Positions 32,813-41,641 of a DNA stretch of 64,000 nt are shown here, piece after piece. The notes beneath the pieces were generated by a model. That model had not been told where the DNA came from, did not search any database, and was given only the letters and a program-made list of their open reading frames with translations. Every line of letters begins with the position of its first letter. Within the stretch, counting starts at the first letter, position 1. Both the position numbers and the translations under genes were made by a program. This DNA comes from Alkalicoccobacillus porphyridii (lineage in GTDB: Bacteria; Bacillota; Bacilli; Bacillales; Bacillaceae_D): positions 1 through 64,000 of the forward strand of contig NZ_VLXZ01000002.1 in the NCBI RefSeq assembly GCF_007293315.1. The letters run 5' to 3'.

Positions 32813-32950
32813 TTCCTTCAACTCCCTTTAAGAATAGAATGCAAACTCCTTTTCTATTATACTCCATTTCCCTACTTACAGATTATTTAAGCTAAAATTA
32901 GGGTAAACGATTAAGATAATGATAACGACATTTTGTTAGGAGCGTGTATT

Positions 32951-34429
32951 ATGACGGACATTGAAACAAGCGAACGCAAACCTATTATTGCTTTAACAGG
33001 GGCAAGTGGATATATCGGACATAATCTTCTAAAGAAGCTCGAAAAACAAGCTGACATTATCGCCTTATCCCGAAATGGGGATAGCTATGAAAATACAGAG
33101 AACGTAACATGGAGATCGGCGGACCTCTATTCTTTAAAGGATGCTGAAGAAGCGTTGAAGGGTGCTGATTACGCTGTTTATTTGGTGCATTCCATGATGC
33201 CCTCCGCTAAATTAACTCAAGCAAAATTTGAAGATATGGATTTAATTCTTGCTGATAACTTTGCTCAGGCTGCAAAGAAAAATGGCGTCAAACAGATCAT
33301 TTACCTGAGTGGAATCATTCCACCAGATGCAGAAGAACTCTCCCGCCACTTACAAAGCAGATTAGAAGTGGAGAAGGTCCTTTCCTCCTATGATGTCCCT
33401 GTAACGACCATCCGAGCTGGCTTAATTGTAGGCCCAAAAGGCTCCTCTTTCCCCATCGTAAAAAAGCTCGTCAAGAGATTACCTATGATGCTTTTACCTA
33501 AATGGACACGCCAAAAAACACACCCGATTGCACTAAAGGATGTGCTAAGTGCCTTAAAAGGTAGTATTGGTAACAAAAAGCTCTCAGGAGCCTCTATTGA
33601 TGTTGGGGGACCAGAAGTCATGTCCTATAAAGAAATGATGATTGACACTGCTGAAATCATGGGCAAAAATAGAAGGCTTGTCAATGTTCCCTTTATGACA
33701 GTAAAATTGTCTCGCTTATGGGTCAGTGTCACAACCGGCACACCAAAAGAAATGGTGTACCCTTTAATTGAAAGCTTGATTCATCCACTCGTAGCAAATC
33801 CTGATAATATGGACAAGGATTTAAGCTATGGGCAAACACCATTTAAAGAAGCAGCTAAATTTGCCTTAGAACAAGAAGAGCAGGAAGAAAACAACCAGCC
33901 CCAAAAGGAAAAGAACTCAACTCCCACATCTAAGGTCAGCTCTAGCATTTCCGATGTACGATCCGTCCAACGTGTACTGCTACCAGAAGGAAAAGATGCA
34001 TCATGGGCCGCATCTAGGTATATCCATTGGCTTGAGGAATTTGGCAGTCCATTCATCCGGACCTCCATGGACCATAATCATAACGCCAACATCTATTTAT
34101 TCGGTAAAAAACCATTACTTAAGCTTACCTATTCAAACGAACGAAGTCATAATCAAAGAGCACTTTTTTATATTTCTGGTGGTGCTTTCGCAAAACCCGA
34201 AAAAACACCCGGCAGAGGCCGACTCGAATTCAGGCAAATACCCAATTCACAAGAGTGCCTCATCGCCATTCACGAATACAAACCATCACTACCTTGGTTT
34301 CTCTATACAATTACCCAAGCAAAGTTCCATCTCTGGGTCATGTATTTATTCAAACGCCACCTCAACAAATTAATAAAACGGAACAACCAACAACCAAAGC
34401 TCATTGCCGACGTGTCATTAACAGAGTAA
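32951..34429 (+). CDS. NAD(P)-binding epimerase-like protein with C-terminal extension
   Basis: A 492-aa protein. Residues 1-300 are an atypical SDR with the nucleotide-binding motif TGASGYIGHNLL (about residues 17-28), ..LSGIIPPDAEELSRHLQSR.. and ..TIRAGLIVGPKGSSFPIVKK.., as in NmrA/DUF2867-type epimerases. A charged linker (..EQEEQEENNQPQKEKNSTPTS..) joins a ~150-residue C-terminal domain with ..RVLLPEGKDASWAASRYIHW.. that I cannot assign. The enzymatic role is unknown. Start ATG 32951, AGGAG 8 nt upstream. Phased repeat array 2 begins 32 bp after the stop, with no clear terminator in between. Confidence 0.8.
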   Translation: MTDIETSERKPIIALTGASGYIGHNLLKKLEKQADIIALSRNGDSYENTENVTWRSADLYSLKDAEEALKGADYAVYLVHSMMPSAKLTQAKFEDMDLILADNFAQAAKKNGVKQIIYLSGIIPPDAEELSRHLQSRLEVEKVLSSYDVPVTTIRAGLIVGPKGSSFPIVKKLVKRLPMMLLPKWTRQKTHPIALKDVLSALKGSIGNKKLSGASIDVGGPEVMSYKEMMIDTAEIMGKNRRLVNVPFMTVKLSRLWVSVTTGTPKEMVYPLIESLIHPLVANPDNMDKDLSYGQTPFKEAAKFALEQEEQEENNQPQKEKNSTPTSKVSSSISDVRSVQRVLLPEGKDASWAASRYIHWLEEFGSPFIRTSMDHNHNANIYLFGKKPLLKLTYSNERSHNQRALFYISGGAFAKPEKTPGRGRLEFRQIPNSQECLIAIHEYKPSLPWFLYTITQAKFHLWVMYLFKRHLNKLIKRNNQQPKLIADVSLTE

Positions 34430-34460
34430 GGGATTGGATGGCTATGGAGAAAGGTTGACT

Positions 34461-35358
34461 CTTGGTAAATGAGGCGGTTGTCTTGATGAGGAGGTAGTTT
34501 CTCTTGGTGAGGAGGTTCCGCTCTTGGTATTTGCGCGGAGCTTCTTGCTGAGTCGGTCGTTCTTCTTGTTGAGGCGCTGCTGCTCTTGGTAACTGTGGGT
34601 TGCTTCTTGGTGTTCATCCCGTTCTTCTTGTTAAGGCGACTCCGCTCTTGGTAAATGAGCGGTACTTCTTGCTATTGAGCCCGTTCTTCTTGCTAAGCCA
34701 GTTCCTCTCTTGGTAAATGAGCGGTACTTCTTGCTATTGAGCCCGCTCTTCTTGTTAAGCCAATTCCTCTCTTGGTAAATGAGCAGTACTTCTTGCTATT
34801 GAGCCCGTTCTTCTTGCTAAGCCAGTTCCTCTCTTGGTAAATGAGCGGGACCTCTTGCTGTTAAGTCCGTTCCTCTTGCTAGACCTACTTCGCTCTTGGT
34901 AAATCCAGCACGCCACTTGCTATTCATCCCAATCTTCTTGCTAAGCCCACTCCGCTCTTGGTAAATCCAGCACTCTTCTTGCTATTGAGCCCGTTCCTCT
35001 TGCTAAGCCCGCTCCGCTCTTAGTAAATGCAGCATGCTTCTTGCTATTCATCCCAATCTTCTTGCTAAGCCCACTCCGCTCTTGGTAAATCCAGCACTCT
35101 TCTTGCTATTGAGCCCGTTCCTCTTGCTAAGCCCACTCCGCTCTTGGTAAATCCAGTACGCTTCTTGCTATTGAGCCCATTCCTCTTGCTAAGCCCACTC
35201 CGCTCTTGGTAAATCCAGCACTCTTCTTGCTATTCATCCCAATCTTCTTACTAAGCCCACTCCGCTCTTGGTAAATCCAGCATGCTTCTTGCTATTCATC
35301 CCAATCTTCTTGCTGTTGAGCCCTTTCTTCTTGCTTTTCATCCCCTTCATCTTGATGG
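34461..35358. repeat. Phased 62-bp repeat array 2 (CTTGGTAA cores)
   Basis: About 44 cores (CTTGGTAA, CTTGCTAT, CTTGCTAA). CTTGGTAA-type cores sit at 34461, 34585, 34647, 34709, 34771, 34833, 34895, 34957, 35019, 35081, 35143, 35205 and 35267, always an exact multiple of 62 bp (806 = 13 x 62). Within each period cores are 21, 21 and 20 bp apart, identical to array 1. Spacers such as GAGCGGTACTT, GAGCCCGTTCTT and GCCCACTCCGCT recur. The array fills the 990-bp space between two convergent genes and contains no gene. Confidence 0.95.
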
Positions 35359-35415
35359 CTCCGTTTTTCTTCATACGATTCACTAAATGCCCCCACACCG
35401 TGCCTCCCTACAAAC

Positions 35416-36153
35416 TCAAATCAACAATAGTAGCCCAGCCACTGCGGGGGTGGCAATAACGGCTACTTTTAATACTGGTTTAGGTGCAAGATTGGTGAAT
35501 TTTGCTCCAACATAAGCGCCGGCCATTGTGCCTATGAGAACTTTGAGCAACAGTGCCCCATCTACAAATCCTTCTGTGACATAACCTAGACCGCCACCAA
35601 TTGAAATAGGTAAAATGACAAGCATCGTGGTACCGACGGATTGTCGCAATGAAAGCTGAAGGAAGATTAATAAGCCAAGCTGGATAAACGGTGCGGAGCC
35701 CACACCAAACATGCCTGCTAAGAGGCCCGTGAGAACACCGATGACAATTCCCCTGCTCCAAAGCTGGCGTGTTTTCAGCTTATTTTCACTTGATTCAGTC
35801 GACATAAATAATTTAATTAACATACATACAGCTGAGAGGAGCAGCATAGCTGCTGTAAAATAATGAAGCAGATCTTCTTGTATATAGACTGCAAGCTTTG
35901 CGCCTGCGAACGAACTAAAAAAAGCAGAGAGACCAACAATCGTACCTAGTTTGATATCAACATTTTTTTCACGAAAATGACTATAAGCCCCTGATAATGT
36001 TGTAAAGGCCATAGCTGCAAGCGAGGTCCCCAGAGCAGTATGAATGGGAAAACCGAAGGCTACTGTTAATAGCGCAATGACAAATCCTGCACCACCCGCT
36101 CCAATAAACCCTAATAATATGCCTAATAAAAACATAGTCATTATGATAATCAT
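35416..36153 (-). CDS. TSUP family permease (TauE/SafE-like)
   Basis: A 245-aa membrane protein with about eight helices and the internal duplication of the sulfite exporter TauE/SafE family, marked by GFIGAGGAGFVIALL at the N terminus and GLLAGMFGVGSAPFIQLG in the second half. The family moves small sulfur or organic anions; the substrate here cannot be told. The start ATG 36153 has GGAGGG upstream. It is the last of three minus-strand genes (flippase, ASCH, TSUP) and is convergent with the array-2 neighbour. Confidence 0.87.
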   Translation of the reverse strand: MIIIMTMFLLGILLGFIGAGGAGFVIALLTVAFGFPIHTALGTSLAAMAFTTLSGAYSHFREKNVDIKLGTIVGLSAFFSSFAGAKLAVYIQEDLLHYFTAAMLLLSAVCMLIKLFMSTESSENKLKTRQLWSRGIVIGVLTGLLAGMFGVGSAPFIQLGLLIFLQLSLRQSVGTTMLVILPISIGGGLGYVTEGFVDGALLLKVLIGTMAGAYVGAKFTNLAPKPVLKVAVIATPAVAGLLLLI

Positions 36154-36183
36154 GTTGGCCCTCCACTATTACTTACTTGCTTT

Positions 36184-36651
36184 TTAAGACTGTCCATTAC
36201 CTTTCGCTCTATAAACTATTTTAAATGTCTCACAGAAAACCATCATATTAGTGTTGAAACGTCCTCCAGCAGCTTCCCACTCCCTTGTGAAAAATTCCTG
36301 GTGGGATCGTTGCCAATCCTCTAGCGAAGTGATCCCTTCTCCTTCAAGAAGTGCAAATTCCTCTCTAACTTCTTTAAAAGGAACGACCTCCACATGGGTG
36401 GTTTGAATGATTGCTCTCGCACAGCCTTGTCCGTCTAACAGTATGTTGAGTTGCCCAACCTCGGCTAGCTTTTCTTCTTGTAGCTTTGCCAGTTCATAGT
36501 TACAGCAGGTCGCTGTTTTGTGACCGCTTAAAACTGAATGTAGTAGATCATTCGCCATATGTGGGGTGTCCCCAAATGCCCATGCCTCATACGTGTCTGG
36601 TGCATCTGGATGTTGGCTTTTATATTCATCCCAAAGCTCTTCTGCTCTCAC
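36184..36651 (-). CDS. ASCH domain protein (YhfF-like)
   Basis: A 155-aa ASCH/PUA-fold protein: ..EAWAFGDTPHMANDLLHSVL.., ..GHKTATCCNYELAKLQEEKL.., ..VVPFKEVREEFALLEGEG... It resembles B. subtilis YhfF; the function is not established beyond likely RNA or nucleotide binding. It starts with GTG at 36651, with AGGAGG 8 nt upstream; the G of the flippase stop TAG is the first base of this start codon, so the two are translationally coupled. Confidence 0.83.
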   Translation of the reverse strand: MRAEELWDEYKSQHPDAPDTYEAWAFGDTPHMANDLLHSVLSGHKTATCCNYELAKLQEEKLAEVGQLNILLDGQGCARAIIQTTHVEVVPFKEVREEFALLEGEGITSLEDWQRSHQEFFTREWEAAGGRFNTNMMVFCETFKIVYRAKGNGQS

Positions 36652-38252
36652 TACCCATTCCTCCTCACAATTAGTCGGATAAGTCCTGTTTTCCCACTAG
36701 CTATCAGATAAACGAGCGCTCCTGCCACGACGGAAAAACCAGTTACGAGAAACGATAGCGCATAGTCTCCAACAAGATCTGTAAAAATGAGCTGTATTAA
36801 TGCTTTACTTAACACCACAACAATAGACATGACGACCACCATAATTGCCATTGGAATAAGTGGTTTGATCAATTTCGATACAGGGATGTGAACATTTTTA
36901 TAGATAACAAAGAATAAATAGCTCACGGAAACAAAGTAACCCGCGTAAGTAGCAATGATTGGACCTAGTTCATAGAGTGACGGAATAAGCAAAGCGTTCA
37001 GAATGAGTTTTACAAGGATCCCTAAACCTAGCCCGAGTATCGCGTGCTTTTGCATATTAATTCCTTGTAACACAGCTGCAGCAACGGAGAACAATGAGAA
37101 CAGAATACCCATTGGTGCGTACCAAGCCAGTACTCTCCCCCCTAATTCAGGGTTATTGTTCAGCCCAAAGATGCTGGTATAAATAGGTTCACTTAAAAGA
37201 ACCATACCTACAACCGCTGGCAACAGCACAAACATTAATAAATTAAACGTTTGTTTAATTTTCTGAATGACATCCTGCAAATCCCCTTTATTAAAGGAAG
37301 CAGTGATATTAGGGATCAGAGAAATACTAAAAGCTGTTGCTAACGATACTGGAACAAGTACAAGAATCTGAGCTAAACCAATGATCGCATTGACCTGCTC
37401 CGCCTCTTGCAGGCTGTAATCTACAGATGTTAACAAGCTATTAATCGTGAATGTATCAATGTTCTGATACACAGGAATGGCTAGTCCAACTAAAACAAAT
37501 GGGATGGCATAGCTTATTAATTCCTTTAACATCGGGACCCATTCTATTTTCGGGTGTGTGAGATAGCTATCCTTTGCTTGCGGAAATAAATCTCTCCGAC
37601 GAATAAAAATCCATAGAAGCAACGCTAAGCTAGCAAGCCCACCAACAAACGCTCCCATTGTACTAATGCCGACTGCCTGAGTAATCGTTCCATTTAACAA
37701 ATACAGAACGGTGAAAGAACCGACCAGAATAAAAACAATTCTCACGATTTGTTCTAGAACCGTACTCAGTGCAGAAGGACCCATTTGCTGATTTCCTTGA
37801 AAAAATCCTCGCAGCATACTCATTGGTGGAATAATGAATAAGGCCACACTAACTAGCCGAATCACAAAGACAACATCTTCATGAGTGTTTCCGCTGACAT
37901 CACCTTCGTTAATAACAATGGAAGCTAAGCTTGGAGCAAATAGAAATAAGACTAAAAATGATAATAAGCCCATCACCATCATGATTAATAAGCCTTTTTT
38001 CAGCAAATCTTTTCCTGCTTGATAGTCTCCTAGACTATTATATTTTGCCACATACTTAGAGACAGCCATTGGCAAACCTAGAGTAGCAACACTTAACATT
38101 AAGGTATACGGTCCATAAGCATATTTATATAACGCATAACCAGAGTCTCCTACAATGAGAACAAACGGCATGATGTATATGAATCCTAAAATCTTTGATA
38201 CAAAGGTAGCACCTGTTAAATAAAACGTACCTCTTAAAAATTGGTTCTTCAC
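36651..38252 (-). CDS. ytgP: MOP-family flippase, YtgP/MurJ-like
   Basis: A 533-aa polytopic protein (about 14 helices) of the SpoVB/YtgP branch of the MOP exporter superfamily, thought to flip lipid II for peptidoglycan synthesis in Bacilli. The N terminus KNQFLRGTFYLTGATFVSKI and YIMPFVLIVGDSGYALYKYA, and ..MLRGFFQGNQQMGPSALSTV.., are characteristic. I set the start at GTG 38252 (MKNQFLRG) with AAAGGTGA 8 nt upstream; a GTG at 38264 overlaps that ribosome binding site. It may be one of several paralogues in the genome, so spoVB-like or capsule roles remain possible. Confidence 0.85.
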   Translation of the reverse strand: MKNQFLRGTFYLTGATFVSKILGFIYIMPFVLIVGDSGYALYKYAYGPYTLMLSVATLGLPMAVSKYVAKYNSLGDYQAGKDLLKKGLLIMMVMGLLSFLVLFLFAPSLASIVINEGDVSGNTHEDVVFVIRLVSVALFIIPPMSMLRGFFQGNQQMGPSALSTVLEQIVRIVFILVGSFTVLYLLNGTITQAVGISTMGAFVGGLASLALLLWIFIRRRDLFPQAKDSYLTHPKIEWVPMLKELISYAIPFVLVGLAIPVYQNIDTFTINSLLTSVDYSLQEAEQVNAIIGLAQILVLVPVSLATAFSISLIPNITASFNKGDLQDVIQKIKQTFNLLMFVLLPAVVGMVLLSEPIYTSIFGLNNNPELGGRVLAWYAPMGILFSLFSVAAAVLQGINMQKHAILGLGLGILVKLILNALLIPSLYELGPIIATYAGYFVSVSYLFFVIYKNVHIPVSKLIKPLIPMAIMVVVMSIVVVLSKALIQLIFTDLVGDYALSFLVTGFSVVAGALVYLIASGKTGLIRLIVRRNG

Positions 38253-38496
38253 TAATAATCTCACCTTTTCATGTCATAAGAAGCTATGATAAGAATATCA
38301 CAATCACTCATTCAGGTGAGAGAATATCGTAAATACCATGTGAAACCCTATCATTCCTTATATTGTGTATTGAGGCTTCATTTACATCTGAGTTAACTAT
38401 TTTGTAACTAAATAAAGCACTTTTTCTCTTTGAAAACCAGTATAATCAGATAGCGGTTTGGACCGTAATGATCATATTGGCGGTGTAATAATATTC

Positions 38497-39294
38497 ATGG
38501 AACAAGCTTCATTAGAACAAATTGAACAATTGGCAGTTAAGAAAGAAGAAACGTATCAAATGGATCGGATGCATTACTTCATGCGTTCAATACTCGCAAC
38601 CATGTTTTTAGGACTCGGGGTTATCGTAGCCTTTCGCACAGGAGCATTCTTTTACGAATCTGGCTCACCTCTTGCCTATATTGTGGCAGCTATCACGTTT
38701 GGTGTAGGTATCATTTTAATAAAATACGGCAATGCAGACTTATTCACCGGAAATACATTTTATTTTCCCTTTGCAGCGTTAAGAGGAAAGATGAAATGGA
38801 CATCCGTCTGGAAACTTCTCACTATGACGTATATCGGAAATTTAATCGGCGCTATCTTTTTCGCTTGTTTTCTCTGGGCTACTGGATTATTTAGTGATAC
38901 CAGCGTAAACGGCTTTCTCATGAGTGTCGCCTCTCATAAAACTGAAACACCAATAAATGAATTATTCTTCCGAGCCATTCTATGTAACTGGTTAGTTTGC
39001 TTAGCCTTTTTTATTCCGATGGGATTAAAAAACGAGATGGCCAAAATCTTTATCATGATGTTGCTTGTTTTTAGCTTCTTTGTCTCCGGCTATGAACATA
39101 GCATTGCGAATATGTGTACATTTGCGATTGCCTTTGTACTTGGCTCAGCAGATATGACAATGACAGGTATGTTGCATAACTTAATCCCTGTTACGATTGG
39201 GAATTTTATAGGAGGATCCGTATTTATGGGCTTATTCTTCCATTATTTAAACCCTGTCGTTAAGAAAAAGCAGAAAAAATTTAAAGTAGCATAG
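38497..39294 (+). CDS. Formate/nitrite transporter family protein
   Basis: A 265-aa FNT channel with six membrane helices. Family motifs are NADLFTGNTFYFPFAALRGK (after TM2) and SGYEHSIANMCTFAIAF with the conserved His of the pore. It likely passes formate, nitrite or a similar monocarboxylate. The start ATG 38497 is preceded by GGCGGTG at long spacing; a TTG at 38458 would add 13 residues and cannot be excluded. A strong terminator follows. Confidence 0.85.
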   Translation: MEQASLEQIEQLAVKKEETYQMDRMHYFMRSILATMFLGLGVIVAFRTGAFFYESGSPLAYIVAAITFGVGIILIKYGNADLFTGNTFYFPFAALRGKMKWTSVWKLLTMTYIGNLIGAIFFACFLWATGLFSDTSVNGFLMSVASHKTETPINELFFRAILCNWLVCLAFFIPMGLKNEMAKIFIMMLLVFSFFVSGYEHSIANMCTFAIAFVLGSADMTMTGMLHNLIPVTIGNFIGGSVFMGLFFHYLNPVVKKKQKKFKVA

Positions 39295-39296
39295 GA

Positions 39297-39320
39297 AAAG
39301 CCCTCCTTTTGGAGGGCTTT
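39297..39320 (+). terminator. Intrinsic terminator after the FNT gene
   Basis: AAAGCCCTCC, loop TTTT, GGAGGGCTTT: perfect 10-bp stem immediately after the stop codon and just before repeat array 3. Confidence 0.88.
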
Positions 39321-39353
39321 AGCTTTGTCGCATACATATGAACCGCTTAACTT

Positions 39354-39475
39354 CTTGGTAACAGTGGCTTTCTTCTTGATTCCGCACTATTCTTATTGGT
39401 AATGCCCCTCGGCTCTTGGTAACCAGTGCTTTCCTCTTGATTGAGCGCCTATTCTTATTGGTAAGGCCAGTGACA
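39354..39475. repeat. Phased repeat array 3 (short form)
   Basis: Six cores of the same family as arrays 1 and 2: CTTGGTAA at 39354 and 39415, CTTGATT at 39375 and 39436, and ATTGGTAA at 39395 and 39457. Spacings are 20-21 bp, with 61 bp between equivalent cores. It lies between a terminator and a convergent gene. Confidence 0.85.
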
Positions 39476-39509
39476 CTCCATCACTCGACTTTCCCGCTTT
39501 ATCACGCAC

Positions 39510-40199
39510 TCATCCATTTACTCTCAAGCCTGGTTCTTCGACGTCTTCTGGAGCATCAAGCTTTGCTAATTGTTTTCTCCAAAATCCAATGGATGCTTGC
39601 ATAACTGGTCCGATGAGAAATACGGATAAGAAGGTGCCTGCTGCGACGGGTCCTCCTAGGAGCCAGCCCAGGAGTAAAGCCGTACCTTCAAGCAGAGTGC
39701 GAACGAGCCGTATGGAGAGACCCGTCTTTTTGGCTAATACGATTGTTAGTCCGTCCCTTGGTCCCGCTCCGAGACCCGTTGAGACGTACATGCCCACACC
39801 AAATCCAAGGATACATATACCGCTCATTAAGAATAATAGACTTTCCCACCAGGCCATCACGCTAGGATAAATGGGCAGCCCCAAAATCAGATTTAAGAAG
39901 ATCCCAATTAATATAACGTTGATAAAACTTCCGACCTGGGGTTTTGTGCGATCAATCCAACATGAAAGACCAATCATCAATAGTCCTACAATTTGCACCC
40001 ATAATCCGATACTCCATGAGCTTCTTAATGAAAGTCCTATGTGTAACACGTCCCACGTAGCTGATCCGAACGCTGATTTAATCATAAAGGCTCCACCCGT
40101 CGCCAATACAAAAAGCCCCGCTAAAAAGACCATCCACTTAATTGAGTAATAAGTGAAACCCTTTTTGCCAAGACGTTTTTCCTCCACTACGTTCTCCAT
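39510..40199 (-). CDS. YczE/YitT-type membrane protein
   Basis: A 229-aa integral membrane protein with about five helices. The signature GMYVSTGLGAGPRDGLTIVLAKKTG is that of the YczE/YyaS/YitT family; the similar string AFGSATWDVLHIGLS occurs earlier as an internal repeat. YczE is needed for antibiotic production in some Bacilli, but the molecular role is unknown. The start ATG 40199 has GAAGGG upstream. The short phased array 3 is located just beyond its 3' end. Confidence 0.83.
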   Translation of the reverse strand: MENVVEEKRLGKKGFTYYSIKWMVFLAGLFVLATGGAFMIKSAFGSATWDVLHIGLSLRSSWSIGLWVQIVGLLMIGLSCWIDRTKPQVGSFINVILIGIFLNLILGLPIYPSVMAWWESLLFLMSGICILGFGVGMYVSTGLGAGPRDGLTIVLAKKTGLSIRLVRTLLEGTALLLGWLLGGPVAAGTFLSVFLIGPVMQASIGFWRKQLAKLDAPEDVEEPGLRVNG

Positions 40200-40301
40200 T
40201 TAAACCCTTCTCTCTATCTTTTACATCCTCACACTATTTATTTCGATCTACTAAATAAGTATAAAGAAACTCTTTTTACTGTTCAAGGGTTCAGCAAGAT
40301 A

Positions 40302-40340
40302 AAAACCTCCTATCCAGGACCATCCCAGATAAAAGGTTTT
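40302..40340 (-). terminator. Intrinsic terminator of the alpha-xylosidase operon
   Basis: AAAACCTCCTATCCAGGA and TCCCAGATAAAAGGTTTT form a long stem 10 bp beyond the stop of the binding-protein gene, with a U-run on the minus strand. Confidence 0.8.
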
Positions 40341-40349
40341 TGTGATTTC

Positions 40350-41627
40350 CTATTCTTCCGTCATCTCTCTTGCCTTATCACCTAAGCGTTCAATGGCTTC
40401 TTCTGTGGTGATATCACCAATAAACATTATTTCATAAATATCTCTCAATTCATTTGCAAGTCCTGGGGTCTCGAACTCAAAAACGATGGGCTGGCCAATT
40501 TCAATGGCATCCATTAAATAATGAGCATGCTCAGGCTGAGGGTCATCTAATACAACATGCTCAAGCCCTGCAATAGAAGGTACAGAGTTGCCGTTGTCAG
40601 CCAATCGAATTTCCTGACCTTCCTTTGAAACATAGTAACTGATAAACTTCATCGCTTCTTCTGGATAATCTGTGTCGCTATTCACAGCAATATAAGCTGA
40701 AGTGAGGAGAGTAGGCTCCATTTGCTCACCCGTGTTAGTTGGCCATGGAATGTAATCAAAATCTTTATTCGACTCTAACGCAAGTGGGGTTATCCAACGC
40801 CCCGCACCGACTAATGCCACTTGATCTGATATAAACATGGCGTCACGACCTTGTCCTTCAGCTAATGCTCCTGAGTATAAAAAGTTTCCTTCTTGAACCA
40901 TACGATTGACAAATTCGAGCGCCTCTATCGTCTTAGGGTCTGAATCAATAACAACTTCTCCATCCTTTTCAACACTACCACCATTATTATAAATCCACGT
41001 ATTTACCCCGAATGGTCCTCCATCCTGAATATATCCTGCTTTACCAGCCTCTTTGAATACAGTGGTAATCTCCTCTAATGTATCCCATGTCCAGTTACCC
41101 TCATCGAAGTATTCTTGAGGAGATTTCACCCCTACTTCTTCAAAAACCGTTTTATTATAATACATGAGAAATGGATTAGCATCTGGTACAAGTCCATAGG
41201 TTACACCATCTTTTTGGGTTGGTCCCCATATATCATCAGGGAACTCCTCTTTTGTTACGTAACTATCTGGGCCTTCTAAAAATTCATCTAATGGAAGGGC
41301 AGCCCCTCCCGCGACAAAAGTTGACATGGAATGATCCTGCACATAATAGATATCTGGTCCTTCACTACCTTGTAATCGAGTGGTCAACGTTTGGGTGTAG
41401 TTATCTGAGGGAACTCCAGCTAAATTTATTTGTATTTCGTCACCGTGTTCCTCATGAAATGCATCTACCGCTCGCTGGTAAACCTTTAATTGAGCGGCAT
41501 CTGCAAATGTTATAAATTCAAGCTGTGCTACATCCCCTCCTCCAGAGCTTTCATTACTTGAACAGCCCACCGTTACCAATAATCCAAGAGCAACCGTTCC
41601 AAACAAACTCGTTTTAAAAATTCCCAT
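40350..41627 (-). CDS. Sugar ABC transporter substrate-binding lipoprotein
   Basis: A 425-aa extracellular sugar-binding protein of the SBP_bac_1 (MalE/XylF-like type I) family, with a lipobox VGCS (Cys about residue 22). Typical strings: ..GPDIYYVQDHSMSTFVAGGA.., ..PFLMYYNKTVFEEVGV.., ..GRDAMFISDQVALVGAGRW... It lies 14 bp after the alpha-xylosidase gene, so the ligand is probably a xylose-containing oligosaccharide or another alpha-xyloside. No permease genes follow, which is unusual for this family: the membrane subunits must be elsewhere, or this copy has been separated. Confidence 0.88.
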   Translation of the reverse strand: MGIFKTSLFGTVALGLLVTVGCSSNESSGGGDVAQLEFITFADAAQLKVYQRAVDAFHEEHGDEIQINLAGVPSDNYTQTLTTRLQGSEGPDIYYVQDHSMSTFVAGGAALPLDEFLEGPDSYVTKEEFPDDIWGPTQKDGVTYGLVPDANPFLMYYNKTVFEEVGVKSPQEYFDEGNWTWDTLEEITTVFKEAGKAGYIQDGGPFGVNTWIYNNGGSVEKDGEVVIDSDPKTIEALEFVNRMVQEGNFLYSGALAEGQGRDAMFISDQVALVGAGRWITPLALESNKDFDYIPWPTNTGEQMEPTLLTSAYIAVNSDTDYPEEAMKFISYYVSKEGQEIRLADNGNSVPSIAGLEHVVLDDPQPEHAHYLMDAIEIGQPIVFEFETPGLANELRDIYEIMFIGDITTEEAIERLGDKAREMTEE

Positions 41628-41641
41628 TAGAAAACCTCCAC

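Noticed and set aside
34303-34617. Minus-strand open frame at the start of array 2
   Set aside because: It overlaps the end of the epimerase-like gene and the phased repeat; composition reflects the repeat cores, not a protein.
34461-35358. CRISPR array
   Set aside because: Cores are only about 8 bp with short 12-13 bp spacers that themselves recur, and no cas gene is present.
39589-40149. Two adjacent plus-strand frames opposite the yczE-like gene
   Set aside because: The minus-strand frame carries the family signature; the plus-strand products are low-complexity antisense translations.
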